Of a stretch of DNA of 39,818 nucleotides, positions 20,312 to 28,067 are shown piece after piece. The translations under genes were made by a program, and so were the position numbers. Source of the stretch: Actinomycetota bacterium (GTDB taxonomy: Bacteria; Actinomycetota; Actinomycetes; Nanopelagicales; Nanopelagicaceae); contig JAQBVO010000012.1 in NCBI GenBank assembly GCA_027728065.1, forward strand, positions 1 through 39,818, read 5' to 3'. Under the pieces are notes generated by a model. That model searched no databases. It was not told where the DNA came from and saw only the letters and a list, made by a program, of their open reading frames with translations. The first letter of the stretch is position 1. Every line of letters starts with the position of its first letter.

Positions 20312-21819
20312 TGATGTGGCTAACGATTTTGATGCTTTTACCGATCGTTGGTGCTGGAGCAATTGCGATATTACCTAAGAAAAATGAAAAGCTAACTAAG
20401 CAGGCGGCCCTGGCTACAACGCTGATTGTTATGGCTACTACTATGGCGATGGCGAGAGGTTTTGAGCGCGATAACGTTGAGCTCCAATATGTTGAAAAGT
20501 ATTCATGGATTCCAGCTTTTGGGATTAACTACGCCCTGGGCATTGATGGCTTAGCCCTTGTCTTGATTTTAATGTCGACGATACTTGCTCCAGTTGTCGT
20601 TCTAGCTGGTTGGAACGAATCTCACGGCGGACGTTGGAGTGTTAAAACTTTCTACATTCTTATCCTTGTTTTAGAGACGATGATGATCGGCGTCTTTGCG
20701 GCAACTGATTTATTCCTCTTCTATGTAATCTTCGAAGCGATGCTCATACCCGTCTATTTCCTCATCGGGGGATATGGCACCGGTGAGCGTTCGGCAGCGG
20801 CCGTTAAGTTTTTGATTTATAGCCTCTTCGGAGGTCTATTGATGTTGGCGTCAATTATTGCTCTCTATGTAATCTCTGGGGCTCAAGGTGGTCATAGCTT
20901 TGATCTAACCCAACTCTCAGACCTTGAGATGAGTTCGACTACTCAAAACCTATTATTCCTAGGTTTCTTCATCGCGTTTGCAATCAAAGCACCGCTATGG
21001 CCACTGCACACATGGCTACCCGATGCAGCTCATTCGGCAACACCTGGTACTTCAGTCTTACTGCTGGGCGTCTTAGATAAAGTTGGGACCTTTGGAATGA
21101 TTCGTTACTGTCTAACGCTCTTTCCAGAGGCAAGTAAGACTTTCACACCTTTAATTTTGGTCTTGGCTGTAATCTCAATAATCTACGGAGCAATCCTTGC
21201 CATTGGGCAGCGCGATTTGAAGCGCTTGATTGCATTTACTTCGATCTCTCACTTCGGATTTATCACCATGGGAATCTTCGCCATGACCTCCCAAGGTCAC
21301 AGTGGGGCAACGTTATATATGTTTAACCATGGCTTTTCTACCGCCGCCCTATTTCTAGTTGGTGGATGGATGATGACTCGTCGTGGCTCTTCAAAGATCG
21401 CCGACTTTGGTGGTCTCCAGCGCATCACTCCCGTAATGGCATGGATGTTCTTCTTGGCAGGAATGTCATCACTTGCACTTCCTGGCCTATCGAGCTTTGT
21501 GAGTGAGTTCTTAGTTCTGGTAGGAACCTTTACTCGCTATCCCGTGCATGCAGTGATTGCAACATTTGGAGTTGTTTTAGCCGCTCTCTATATCTTGATT
21601 CCAGTACAAAAAGCGCTACATGGTCCAACTACACCAGGAAATGAAGCGCTCAGTGATCTCAACCTACGTGAAAAGATTGCTATCGCCCCGATTATGGCGA
21701 TTATTATCTCGCTTGGCTTTTATCCCTCCCCGCTGCTCAACGTTATTAATCCAGCGGCATCGCATGTTATCGCTCAACTGGGTTTTACCGATCCAGTACC
21801 AACGAGTGGGGGTAAGTAA
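20311..21819 (+). CDS. nuoM: NADH-quinone oxidoreductase subunit M
   Basis: NuoM is the second antiporter-like proton pump. The 502-residue protein has about 14 hydrophobic segments, the conserved glutamate in FYVIFEAMLIPVYFLIG near residue 144, PLHTWLPDAAHSATPGTSV near 232, and HGFSTAALFLVGGWM near 340. The start overlaps the nuoL stop and the end overlaps nuoN by one base. Confidence 0.95.
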   Translation: MMWLTILMLLPIVGAGAIAILPKKNEKLTKQAALATTLIVMATTMAMARGFERDNVELQYVEKYSWIPAFGINYALGIDGLALVLILMSTILAPVVVLAGWNESHGGRWSVKTFYILILVLETMMIGVFAATDLFLFYVIFEAMLIPVYFLIGGYGTGERSAAAVKFLIYSLFGGLLMLASIIALYVISGAQGGHSFDLTQLSDLEMSSTTQNLLFLGFFIAFAIKAPLWPLHTWLPDAAHSATPGTSVLLLGVLDKVGTFGMIRYCLTLFPEASKTFTPLILVLAVISIIYGAILAIGQRDLKRLIAFTSISHFGFITMGIFAMTSQGHSGATLYMFNHGFSTAALFLVGGWMMTRRGSSKIADFGGLQRITPVMAWMFFLAGMSSLALPGLSSFVSEFLVLVGTFTRYPVHAVIATFGVVLAALYILIPVQKALHGPTTPGNEALSDLNLREKIAIAPIMAIIISLGFYPSPLLNVINPAASHVIAQLGFTDPVPTSGGK

Positions 21820-23336
21820 TGACATTCATTACACCAGTACTTAACTACACCCTCTTATCACCAATTTTAATTCTCCTTGCCGGAGCTTTAGTCGGAGTAC
21901 TCATAGAAGCCTTTGTATCAAAGACTCTTCGTTCAACGGCGCAGTTAAGTATCACCATCGGCACTCTGGTCCTGTCCCTTACGCAAGTTTGGAAGATTCG
22001 CAATGAAGAGTCGACCTTGGTTGCCATGGGGTCGGTAGTTATCGATGGCCCAGCGATCTTGTTACAGGCATCGATATTAATCATTTCGATTATCTCTATC
22101 TTTGTAATCGCAGATACCGATCACTTCACCGCATTAGCCGCGGCCTTGCCAGGCTCGGATGAGGAGCGACATTCAGTAGAGAGCGGAAATCAAGTAACCG
22201 AGGTTTATCCGCTCACTCTCTTTGCAATATCAGGAATGATGTTGTTCCCAGTTGCTACCGATCTTATTACATTATTTGTAGCCCTTGAAATGCTTTCACT
22301 ACCCCTCTATCTCTTGGCCGGACTCTCACGCCGACGCCGTTTAGCATCACAGGAGTCTGCACTTAAATACTTCTTACTAGGCGCTTTTTCCTCAGCCTTT
22401 TTCCTTTTGGGAATGGCTTATCTATATGGCTATTCAGCTTCGGTCACCTTTGCCGGAATCCGTGCATCGGTTGTTGGAGGAAGCGGTAATGATGTTCTCC
22501 TTCTTATCGGCATCGCATTTGTCTCAATCGGTCTGCTCTTTAAGGTCGGCGCAGTCCCATTCCATGCCTGGTCACCAGATGTCTATCAAGGTGCACCAAC
22601 TCCAATCACCGGTTTCATGGCAGCGGCAACAAAGATTGCAGCCTTCGGTGCGATGTTGCGTATCTACTACACCGTCTTTGCAAATGCCCAGTGGTCATGG
22701 TCGCCAGCACTATCTGCAATTGCAATCATCACAATGCTCTTTGGCTCATTAGTGGCAATAGCCCAGCGCGATGTTAAGCGAATGCTGGCCTACTCTTCAA
22801 TCGCCCACGCAGGCTTTTTGCTCTCAGGGGTTATTGCTTTAAATAAAGCCGGTCTAGATGCATCAATCTTTTATTTATTTGCATATGGTGTTGCAACCGT
22901 TGGCGCATTCGCCGTTGTGACGTTAGTACGCGATTCTGCAGGAGAGGTCACTGACTTAAATCGCTGGAAGGGTTTAGGTAAACGCTCTCCCTGGGTCGCT
23001 ACCACATTTGCAGCTTTCTTATTAGCCTTTGCCGGAATCCCATTGACAAGCGGCTTTATCGGAAAGTTTGCAATATTCTCAGCTGCTTACGAAAGCGGCG
23101 CAAAGGCCGTAGTAATCGCGGGCATACTTTCAAGTGCGATTGCAGCTTTTTTCTATATTCGAGTCATAGTCCTTATGTTCTTTACTGATCCAGTACAAGA
23201 TGGTACAAGTGTTCAGATTCCATCGGCGCTTACACGAATTACAGTAATCTTTGCAATAATTCTAACGATTGCACTTGGTGTATTCCCAGCACCGTTGCTG
23301 AGCTTTATTACAGACCTCGCAACCTTTATCCGCTAA
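21819..23336 (+). CDS. nuoN: NADH-quinone oxidoreductase subunit N
   Basis: NuoN is the third antiporter-like pump, next to NuoK. The 505-residue protein has about 14 hydrophobic segments, with FVALEMLSLPLYLLAGLSR near residue 150, PFHAWSPDVYQGAPTPITGF near 248 and MLAYSSIAHAGFLLSG near 323. It closes the nuo set; all 14 subunits A to N are present once, in standard order. The stop overlaps the ATG of the prenyl synthase, so that gene is probably in the same message. Confidence 0.95.
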   Translation: MTFITPVLNYTLLSPILILLAGALVGVLIEAFVSKTLRSTAQLSITIGTLVLSLTQVWKIRNEESTLVAMGSVVIDGPAILLQASILIISIISIFVIADTDHFTALAAALPGSDEERHSVESGNQVTEVYPLTLFAISGMMLFPVATDLITLFVALEMLSLPLYLLAGLSRRRRLASQESALKYFLLGAFSSAFFLLGMAYLYGYSASVTFAGIRASVVGGSGNDVLLLIGIAFVSIGLLFKVGAVPFHAWSPDVYQGAPTPITGFMAAATKIAAFGAMLRIYYTVFANAQWSWSPALSAIAIITMLFGSLVAIAQRDVKRMLAYSSIAHAGFLLSGVIALNKAGLDASIFYLFAYGVATVGAFAVVTLVRDSAGEVTDLNRWKGLGKRSPWVATTFAAFLLAFAGIPLTSGFIGKFAIFSAAYESGAKAVVIAGILSSAIAAFFYIRVIVLMFFTDPVQDGTSVQIPSALTRITVIFAIILTIALGVFPAPLLSFITDLATFIR

Positions 23337-24325
23337 TGTCATCTTTGCGTATTCCTAACGTTGCGCCGGCACTTCAAGCGCTCCTGGTTACCCAGATGCA
23401 ACAGGTCGAAGCCCTACTACTGAGCCATACAAAGAGCGACCACCCATTCGTCGATGAAACCGCCCACCATTTAGTTTCGGCCCAGGGCAAGCGTTTGCGC
23501 CCTTTATTAACCCTGCTCACCGCCCAGTTTGGCGATCCAACCAACCAGCAGGTTATAGCCGCTGCAGTTGCCTGCGAGATTACACATATAGCCACCCTGT
23601 ATCACGACGATGTGATGGATCAAGCACCGCTTCGTCGCGGAGTAGAAAGTGCGAATCTGCGATGGGGCAACACCATTGCGATCTTGACGGGGGATTTCCT
23701 CTTTGCAAAATCCTCTGATCTTCTGGCTGATTTAGGACCAGCGGCAGTGCGTTTGCAAGCGCGTACATTTGAACGGTTAGTCATCGGTCAAATAATGGAG
23801 ACACAAGGGCCTAACCCGGGCCAAGATCCACTGGAGCATTATTTGAAAGTCGTTGCTGATAAAACCGCTTCCTTGATCTCTGCCAGCGCTCGCTATGGTG
23901 CAATGATTTCAGGTGCACCGGCCGACATCACCGAGACCGTTACATCATTTGGCGAAAAAATCGGAGTTGCATTTCAATTAGCTGATGATGTTATCGATAT
24001 CGCAAGTGAATTCAGTCAATCTGGAAAGACGCCAGGTACTGACCTGCGAGATGGCGTTCCAACTTTAGTAACACTCAACCTCTTGAAATCAAATGATCCC
24101 GCCGATCGCGAAATACAGCATTTACTCTCTGGGCCAATTGAGGATGAAGCAACGGTTCAACAAGTCTTGGAGACCTTACGCAACCATAAAGCCTTAGATG
24201 ATTCCCGCGAACAGTTGCACCAGATCGCCAAGCAGGCCCATCTTTTACTTGGGCCACTACCTATCTGCGATGCGACTAGTGCCCTAATCTCTCTATGCGA
24301 CGCTGTTATCGACCGTTCTACTTGA
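23336..24325 (+). CDS. long-chain polyprenyl diphosphate synthase (probably for the menaquinone tail)
   Basis: This is an all-trans polyprenyl diphosphate synthase that elongates allylic diphosphates with isopentenyl diphosphate. The 329-residue protein has both Asp-rich motifs, HDDVMDQAPLRRG near residue 84 and QLADDVIDIASEF near 215, plus GKRLRP near 52 for substrate binding. The residues four and five positions before the first motif are small (Thr, Ala), not aromatic, which in this family favours long products. It overlaps the nuoN stop (TAATG) and follows the men/nuo region, so it most likely supplies the tail for MenA; chain length cannot be read from sequence. The 3' end overlaps the convergent rarD by 33 bases. 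Confidence 0.88.
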   Translation: MSSLRIPNVAPALQALLVTQMQQVEALLLSHTKSDHPFVDETAHHLVSAQGKRLRPLLTLLTAQFGDPTNQQVIAAAVACEITHIATLYHDDVMDQAPLRRGVESANLRWGNTIAILTGDFLFAKSSDLLADLGPAAVRLQARTFERLVIGQIMETQGPNPGQDPLEHYLKVVADKTASLISASARYGAMISGAPADITETVTSFGEKIGVAFQLADDVIDIASEFSQSGKTPGTDLRDGVPTLVTLNLLKSNDPADREIQHLLSGPIEDEATVQQVLETLRNHKALDDSREQLHQIAKQAHLLLGPLPICDATSALISLCDAVIDRST

Positions 24326-25183
24326 TTTGACCAGATCTATTGCCAGGGCGATTAAGGCAATCCAGATGATTAAGAATCCAATCCAACGAGCAGTTGGCAT
24401 ATCTTCATGACGGATCCAGACACCAACACAAAAAGTAAGGGTTGGAGTTATGTACTGCAGTAATCCAATTACTGTGAGCGGGAGGCGAGTTGTGGCGCCA
24501 TTAAATAGCAGCAATGGAATTGCCGTGGCGGCACCAGCGCTAATTAACAGAAGTGTTATTCCAACCCCGTGTCCAAATTGCCCACTTCCTTCATTTCCAA
24601 GATAGAGCAGATAGAGAAAATAGGGCAGGCTAGCTATGAGTGTTTCAATTGTCAGACCCTCGAGCGCACCAAGATCTAACTGCTTCTTAACAAAACCATA
24701 ACTGCCCCAAGACAGAGCTATAGTCAAAGCGATCCAGGGTAATCCGCCATAGTCAATCGTTAAAATTAAAACCCCAATTGATGCAATTCCTACAGCAACC
24801 CACTGCAATGTTCTCATCTTTTCGTGCAATACGATAACGCCAAAGCCGATCATGATTAAGGGGTTGATGTAGTAGCCCAGAGAAGCGTCAACCACGTGCC
24901 CATTATTTGTTGCCCATATATATACCTGCCAATTAATAGAAACCAAAATTGTGGCCAAGAATAATCTTGCACGTACCTTCGGGCGTTTAAAAGTTATGAA
25001 AGTCTGCTTTAGGGTTTTAGTGATTGAGAGAATAATTATGCAAAAGACTAGAGTCCATACCGCACGATGCGAAACTATTTCCATAGAAGAAGCTGGCTCT
25101 AAAAGTGGCCAGTACAGAGGAAAAGCACCCCAAAGGGCGTATGCACTTACCCCAAAGAGTAAACCTGTGTTATTTTTACTCAA
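24293..25183 (-). CDS. rarD: RarD-type EamA-family transporter
   Basis: This is a membrane permease of the drug/metabolite transporter superfamily, RarD subgroup (E. coli RarD was named for chloramphenicol resistance; the physiological substrate is unclear). The 296-residue protein shows about ten hydrophobic segments and RarD-like sequence at the start (SAYALWGAFPLYWPLL) and near residue 83 (INWQVYIWATNNGHVVDASL). The start is TTG 25183-25181, immediately after the yajQ TAA; no better in-frame start lies upstream because of that stop. Probably cotranscribed with yajQ. Confidence 0.85.
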   Translation of the reverse strand: MSKNNTGLLFGVSAYALWGAFPLYWPLLEPASSMEIVSHRAVWTLVFCIIILSITKTLKQTFITFKRPKVRARLFLATILVSINWQVYIWATNNGHVVDASLGYYINPLIMIGFGVIVLHEKMRTLQWVAVGIASIGVLILTIDYGGLPWIALTIALSWGSYGFVKKQLDLGALEGLTIETLIASLPYFLYLLYLGNEGSGQFGHGVGITLLLISAGAATAIPLLLFNGATTRLPLTVIGLLQYITPTLTFCVGVWIRHEDMPTARWIGFLIIWIALIALAIDLVKSSRTVDNSVA

Positions 25184-25675
25184 TTATCTAAAATTCGTAA
25201 ATTGGACAGCGAAATCCCAGCCACCATCTTTAATCATGGCCATGGTTGTTTGTAAATCATCTCGACTCTTTGATGTAACACGAAGTTCATCGCCTTGAAT
25301 TTGGGTCTTTACAGATTTTGGTCCCTCATCACGGACCATCTTTGCAATCTTCTTTGCATTCTCTGTAGAGATGCCCTCTTTTAAAGGCGCGGCAATCTTG
25401 TAAATCTTTCCCGATAACTGTGGGGCACCAGCATCCAAATGCTTAAGCGATACTCCACGCTTAATCATCTTGTCTTTGACAACATCAAGGGCTGCCTTTG
25501 CTCGCTCTTCTGTGTCAGCTTCAATTAAAATCTTCTCACCTTCGAGTTCAATCTTTGATCCAGTATTTTTGAAATCAAATCGGGTATCAATCTCTCGAAT
25601 CGCCTGATTTATAGCGTTATCTAGCTCCATACGATCGATCTTGGAGGTGACGTCAAAACTGCTATCTGCTGCCAT
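25184..25675 (-). CDS. yajQ: YajQ-family (DUF520) nucleotide-binding protein
   Basis: YajQ proteins are small cytoplasmic proteins with two ferredoxin-like lobes that bind nucleotides; some homologues bind cyclic di-GMP. The 163-residue length is standard and the family landmarks are there: [20 protein letters not shown] at the start, [18 protein letters not shown] near residue 30, [11 protein letters not shown]-like sequence near 70, and the final [21 protein letters not shown] ribosome site lies about ten bases before the ATG. It leads the yajQ-rarD pair and faces the tRNA-Tyr gene. Confidence 0.93.
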   Translation of the reverse strand: MAADSSFDVTSKIDRMELDNAINQAIREIDTRFDFKNTGSKIELEGEKILIEADTEERAKAALDVVKDKMIKRGVSLKHLDAGAPQLSGKIYKIAAPLKEGISTENAKKIAKMVRDEGPKSVKTQIQGDELRVTSKSRDDLQTTMAMIKDGGWDFAVQFTNFR

Positions 25676-25789
25676 CGCTAGGGCTCCTTCGCTGAGAAAA
25701 AAGCGCGGTCCATTCCAACTAGGTTTGGGCGCCTACCTACCTAAGGTATCCTTTCTATTCGCACAAACCTAAATTGCCGCAGTACTTGT

Positions 25790-25885
25790 TCGACCTTGGC
25801 GGGTTGCCCGAGCGGCCAATGGGAGGGGACTGTAAATCCCCCGGCTTATGCCTTCGAAGGTTCAAATCCTTCACCCGCCACCAGT
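25790..25885 (+). repeat. left copy of the tRNA-Tyr direct repeat (candidate attL core)
   Basis: This segment matches 27946-28041 in the same direction, differing at one base (T at 25796, C at 27952). It covers the whole tRNA plus a few bases on each side; similarity stops right after CCAGT. Elements that integrate into tRNA genes usually restore only the 3' end, so duplication of the entire gene is notable. Confidence 0.85.
25798..25883 (+). tRNA. tRNA-Tyr (anticodon GTA), copy 1
   Basis: The acceptor stem pairs GGCGGGT (25798-25804) with ACCCGCC (25873-25879), followed by the discriminator A and an encoded CCA (25881-25883). The anticodon stem GGGGA/TCCCC encloses the loop CTGTAAA, giving anticodon GTA at 25832-25834. 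The long variable arm (CCGGCTTATGCC region) is typical of bacterial tRNA-Tyr. The T arm reads GAAGG-TTCAAAT-CCTTC. Confidence 0.96.
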
Positions 25886-25960
25886 AAGTACCGTTATGGA
25901 GTTGTCTCTTAGGTTACAAATTTTACCCGCCTCGTATGACAATTCCCAACCCCATGCAAA

Positions 25961-25983
25961 AAATGCATACTTTGTGCATACCT
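25961..25983 (+). repeat. paired 9-mer near the left end (candidate integrase arm site)
   Basis: Two copies of TGCATAC(C)T start at 25964 and 25975, 11 bases apart, preceded by AAA. The same paired element occurs at 27868-27890 with 20 of 23 bases identical. The pair lies 77 bases inside the left tRNA copy. Paired short direct repeats near att cores are characteristic of arm-type sites bound by the N-terminal domain of tyrosine recombinases. The role is inferred. Confidence 0.45.
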
Positions 25984-26034
25984 AAACCTTCACAATCCCA
26001 TGGATTTTGAAGATAAAAAGAATTATCGTGAGCC

Positions 26035-26658
26035 ATGGGGATTTTCAGTAAGAAAAGCGATGACCATTTGGTCTTACTCACGCCAGATGGCTCTTTGCCT
26101 GAGTTTGGTGGGCAAGAAGGTTTCAATAAATACATTCAAGACCTAATTATCACCCCCGAAAAATATGATGGAAACAAAGGTATTGCCCAATCGGACATGG
26201 ATGCGTATATAGATGCAACAGCGTCACTAGCGGCACTTGGAATTGACTCCGAGGGTACAACAGAGAAGATTTATGCTTATGGGCCTATCGTAATTAGTGA
26301 CCTTCCTGGATATCGTGCAGAAATGCAGTGACATGGCGTGGTTACCGAAAACTATTTGATTGTTCGATTTGCATATGGCCGAGGATTTAATTACTTCATC
26401 CCTCCGTATGAGGAAATTGCGGGGGTCAAATCTAATGACGCACTCTCAGCGTACTTCTCATTCAGAAATTCCATGTTTTACGACAAAAAGGGACGACAGC
26501 ATTTACAGGCCCAAACTATTTTTCTAGCCTGCAAGACAGGTAAAGATGGTTATGAGAATCGCAGGGCATTTTCAATGTGGCATACCAATGCCCACATGAT
26601 TAAGAGTGTGTTAGTTAATTTTCGCTCACGCTCAAACTTAACTAACAGCCCTTTCTGA
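26035..26658 (+). pseudogene. unknown protein gene split by one in-frame TGA
   Basis: Codons 26035-26328 encode 98 residues (MGIFSKKSDDHLVLLTPDGS...). A TGA at 26329-26331 interrupts, and the same frame continues for over 100 more residues after HGVV, through RFAYGRGFNYFIPPYEEIAG and AFSMWHTNAHMIKSVLV to the stop at 26656-26658. Because the frame is unchanged and both halves look like ordinary soluble protein, a single gene of about 207 codons broken by one nonsense change is the simplest reading. The second half could restart at GTG 26338. I do not recognise the family. No clear ribosome site precedes ATG 26035. It lies in the tRNA-bounded island. Confidence 0.5.
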
Positions 26659-26820
26659 GCCTGCTAACACACGCTCAGTAAGTCACCGTGCTCTACCAAC
26701 TTGTCCTTCGCACATAATGATGACATATTTTTGATAAATAATCTATAGTAAATATATGTATGTCTTTATGTTACGGGGTTGGAGTGCGATGAGGATTGAT
26801 TCTCAATACGCAAGAGAAAT

Positions 26821-27552
26821 ATGATCTACCTTAAATATCTGAATTTTTTATTTATAAAAACAACCAAGGTTGCTGGAACATCCTTTGAATTAGCTTTGTC
26901 AAAATTTGCTAGCCCAGAATGCATAGTCACACCGCTAACTAATGACGATGAAATCAAAAGAAAATCACTTGGTTTTAGGGGTCCGCAAAACTATAGATAT
27001 AGCATCTCTGAATTCAAAAAGATTCCTCGGAAGGAAATATTTAAATCAGCGCTTAACCGCTCAATTCCTCAGAAATACTGGAATCACATACCAGCAAGAG
27101 ACATTAAAAAAAGAATGCATCGCGATGAATGGGAAAACTGCTTCAAGGTCTCAATAGTAAGAGATCCTTTTGATATGGCTGTATCACGGTATTACTGGGA
27201 CATTGATACCGAGAAGAATAGAGCACGGATTTCTTTCGATAGTTATATCTCGCTGAATCCTTCTGTACTTACACTAAACAAACGTATAACTCACGTGGAG
27301 AATCAGAGCTGTTTAGACTTTGAAATACGATACGATCGCATTAATGAAGATGTTGAAATTCTTGAGCAGAGATTTCCAGCTTTGCAGGGGCTTTCCAGTG
27401 TATTTAAACAAATCAATGCGAAAGCAGGCTTTAGGGATAAATCCAAAACACTCGCAGATATATATAGAGATTCGCCTAAAGCTCATCGGATTATTAGTGC
27501 CGTTTGTAAGGAAGAAATTGAGCTCTATAAATTTGAAATTCCGAACTGGTAA
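26821..27552 (+). CDS. sulfotransferase-family protein (Sulfotransfer_2-like)
   Basis: Members transfer sulfate from PAPS to hydroxyl groups of carbohydrates or other acceptors. The 243-residue protein has the 5'-phosphosulfate-binding signature near its N-terminus (FIKTTKVAGTSFELAL, residues 11-26) and a 3'-phosphate-binding segment near residue 110 (SIVRDPFDMAVSRYYW). The stretch SLGFRGPQNYRYS near residue 50 is shared with family members I know from surface-polysaccharide and phage contexts. ATG 26821 has AAGAG just upstream and overlaps the stop of an 11-codon leader ORF (26789-26824). Base composition is clearly more AT-rich than the flanking genes, supporting transfer. It is the only apparently intact gene in the island; its acceptor is unknown. 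Confidence 0.72.
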   Translation: MIYLKYLNFLFIKTTKVAGTSFELALSKFASPECIVTPLTNDDEIKRKSLGFRGPQNYRYSISEFKKIPRKEIFKSALNRSIPQKYWNHIPARDIKKRMHRDEWENCFKVSIVRDPFDMAVSRYYWDIDTEKNRARISFDSYISLNPSVLTLNKRITHVENQSCLDFEIRYDRINEDVEILEQRFPALQGLSSVFKQINAKAGFRDKSKTLADIYRDSPKAHRIISAVCKEEIELYKFEIPNW

Positions 27553-27683
27553 CAGAACCATTAAGTGTAGAAATTCCTAAAAAACTTGATAAGTTCTAAG
27601 ATCATTGGAAATTGAACGGCAAGTTGTTTAAAGCCTACTTCGCAATAATTATTACCATAACAGGACTTTCCAATTGGGTCGAG

Positions 27684-27746
27684 AATTCCTGGTGATTGAT
27701 ACTCACCCAGTCATTGACTAATAGTGAGTATCAATCACCAGGAATT
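27684..27746. repeat. perfect 23-bp inverted repeat with a 17-base loop
   Basis: The arm at 27684-27706 (begins AATTCCTGGTGATTG) is the exact reverse complement of 27724-27746. There is no T-run on either side, so it is not a standard Rho-independent terminator. On the minus strand the right arm continues the apparent integrase coding frame (codons for Asn-Ser-Trp and then TGA), so the left arm looks like an inverted copy of part of that gene. It may mark a rearrangement point. The stretch 27553-27953 otherwise holds only the integrase remnant and the right paired 9-mer. Confidence 0.85.
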
Positions 27747-27803
27747 GCCGACTTTGTATGTGTGGCCATAACCATTTGATTTACGACGAATGACTTCTGA
27801 CAT
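27735..27803 (-). pseudogene. 5' remnant of a probable tyrosine-recombinase (integrase) gene
   Basis: On the minus strand ATG 27803-27801 opens a 22-codon frame reading MSEVIRRKSNGYGHTYKVG, then NSW and TGA (27737-27735). The pattern RRK-x-NG-x-G-x-x-Y-x-VG-x-x-W is what I expect from the N-terminal arm-binding domain of phage and island integrases. The frame ends inside the inverted repeat, and I find no catalytic domain beyond it, so the gene is truncated. AGG lies nine bases before the ATG. Its position beside the right tRNA copy, just inside the paired 9-mers, matches an integrase gene at an att site. The fragment is very short, so this is tentative. Confidence 0.4.
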
Positions 27804-27867
27804 AATTTTTGCCTATCTGTAACCAGCAACGCTGGCTAAGAGACGGATTCATTACGGGACTGGCTGG

Positions 27868-27890
27868 AAATGCATACCTAATGCATACCT
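27868..27890 (+). repeat. paired 9-mer near the right end (candidate integrase arm site)
   Basis: TGCATACCT occurs at 27871 and again at 27882, 11 bases apart and in the same direction, preceded by AAA as in the left copy. It lies 63 bases before the right tRNA-Tyr and about 65 bases upstream of the integrase-like ATG. The 11-base period places both boxes on the same DNA face. Confidence 0.45.
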
Positions 27891-27945
27891 GCCCTGGTGG
27901 TTAGGGTGACCTCCAGCACCGATTAAACTCAATCAACGCTGCAAA

Positions 27946-28041
27946 TCGACCCTGGCGGGTTGCCCGAGCGGCCAATGGGAGGGGACTGTAAATCCCCCGG
28001 CTTATGCCTTCGAAGGTTCAAATCCTTCACCCGCCACCAGT
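27946..28041 (+). repeat. right copy of the tRNA-Tyr direct repeat (candidate attR core)
   Basis: This copy matches 25790-25885 with one difference, at 27952. Upstream and downstream sequences are unrelated to those of the left copy, so the repeat boundaries are sharp. Confidence 0.85.
27954..28039 (+). tRNA. tRNA-Tyr (anticodon GTA), copy 2
   Basis: The sequence is identical to copy 1 over all 86 bases, including the GGCGGGT/ACCCGCC acceptor stem, GTA anticodon, long variable arm and encoded CCA. All stems pair, so both genes look functional. It ends 28 bases before the GTG of the FAD oxidoreductase gene. Which copy is ancestral cannot be told from sequence alone. Confidence 0.96.
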
Positions 28042-28067
28042 TTCAAGATCCGCGTTAAAGTTCATAA

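Larger units (their letters stand above)
25790..28041. mobile_element. decayed mini-island bounded by duplicated tRNA-Tyr genes
   Basis: Two copies of a tRNA-Tyr gene bound a segment of about 2.2 kb whose genes do not belong to the surrounding pathways. The repeat is perfect over 89 bases and extends to 96 with one mismatch. The interior holds a stop-interrupted gene, an AT-rich sulfotransferase gene, an apparent integrase start on the minus strand at 27803, a perfect 23-bp inverted repeat, and paired 9-mers just inside each end. This is the arrangement expected of an integrated element inserted at a tRNA gene (attL and attR with arm sites), now missing most of its integrase. A tandem tRNA duplication that later gained genes is the alternative. 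Confidence 0.55.

Noticed and set aside
26329-26331. TGA as a selenocysteine codon
   Set aside because: No stem-loop like a SECIS element is apparent just downstream, the protein is not a known selenoprotein type, and the element is decayed overall.
27565-27683. A minus-strand open frame of about 39 codons (LDPIGKSCYGNN...) beyond the inverted repeat
   Set aside because: It has no start codon with a ribosome site, no recognisable family and chance length; it does not resemble an integrase continuation.
27684-27746. The 23-bp inverted repeat as a Rho-independent terminator for the sulfotransferase gene
   Set aside because: No T-run follows on either strand, the repeat is over 130 bases from the stop codon, and one arm is read as integrase coding sequence.
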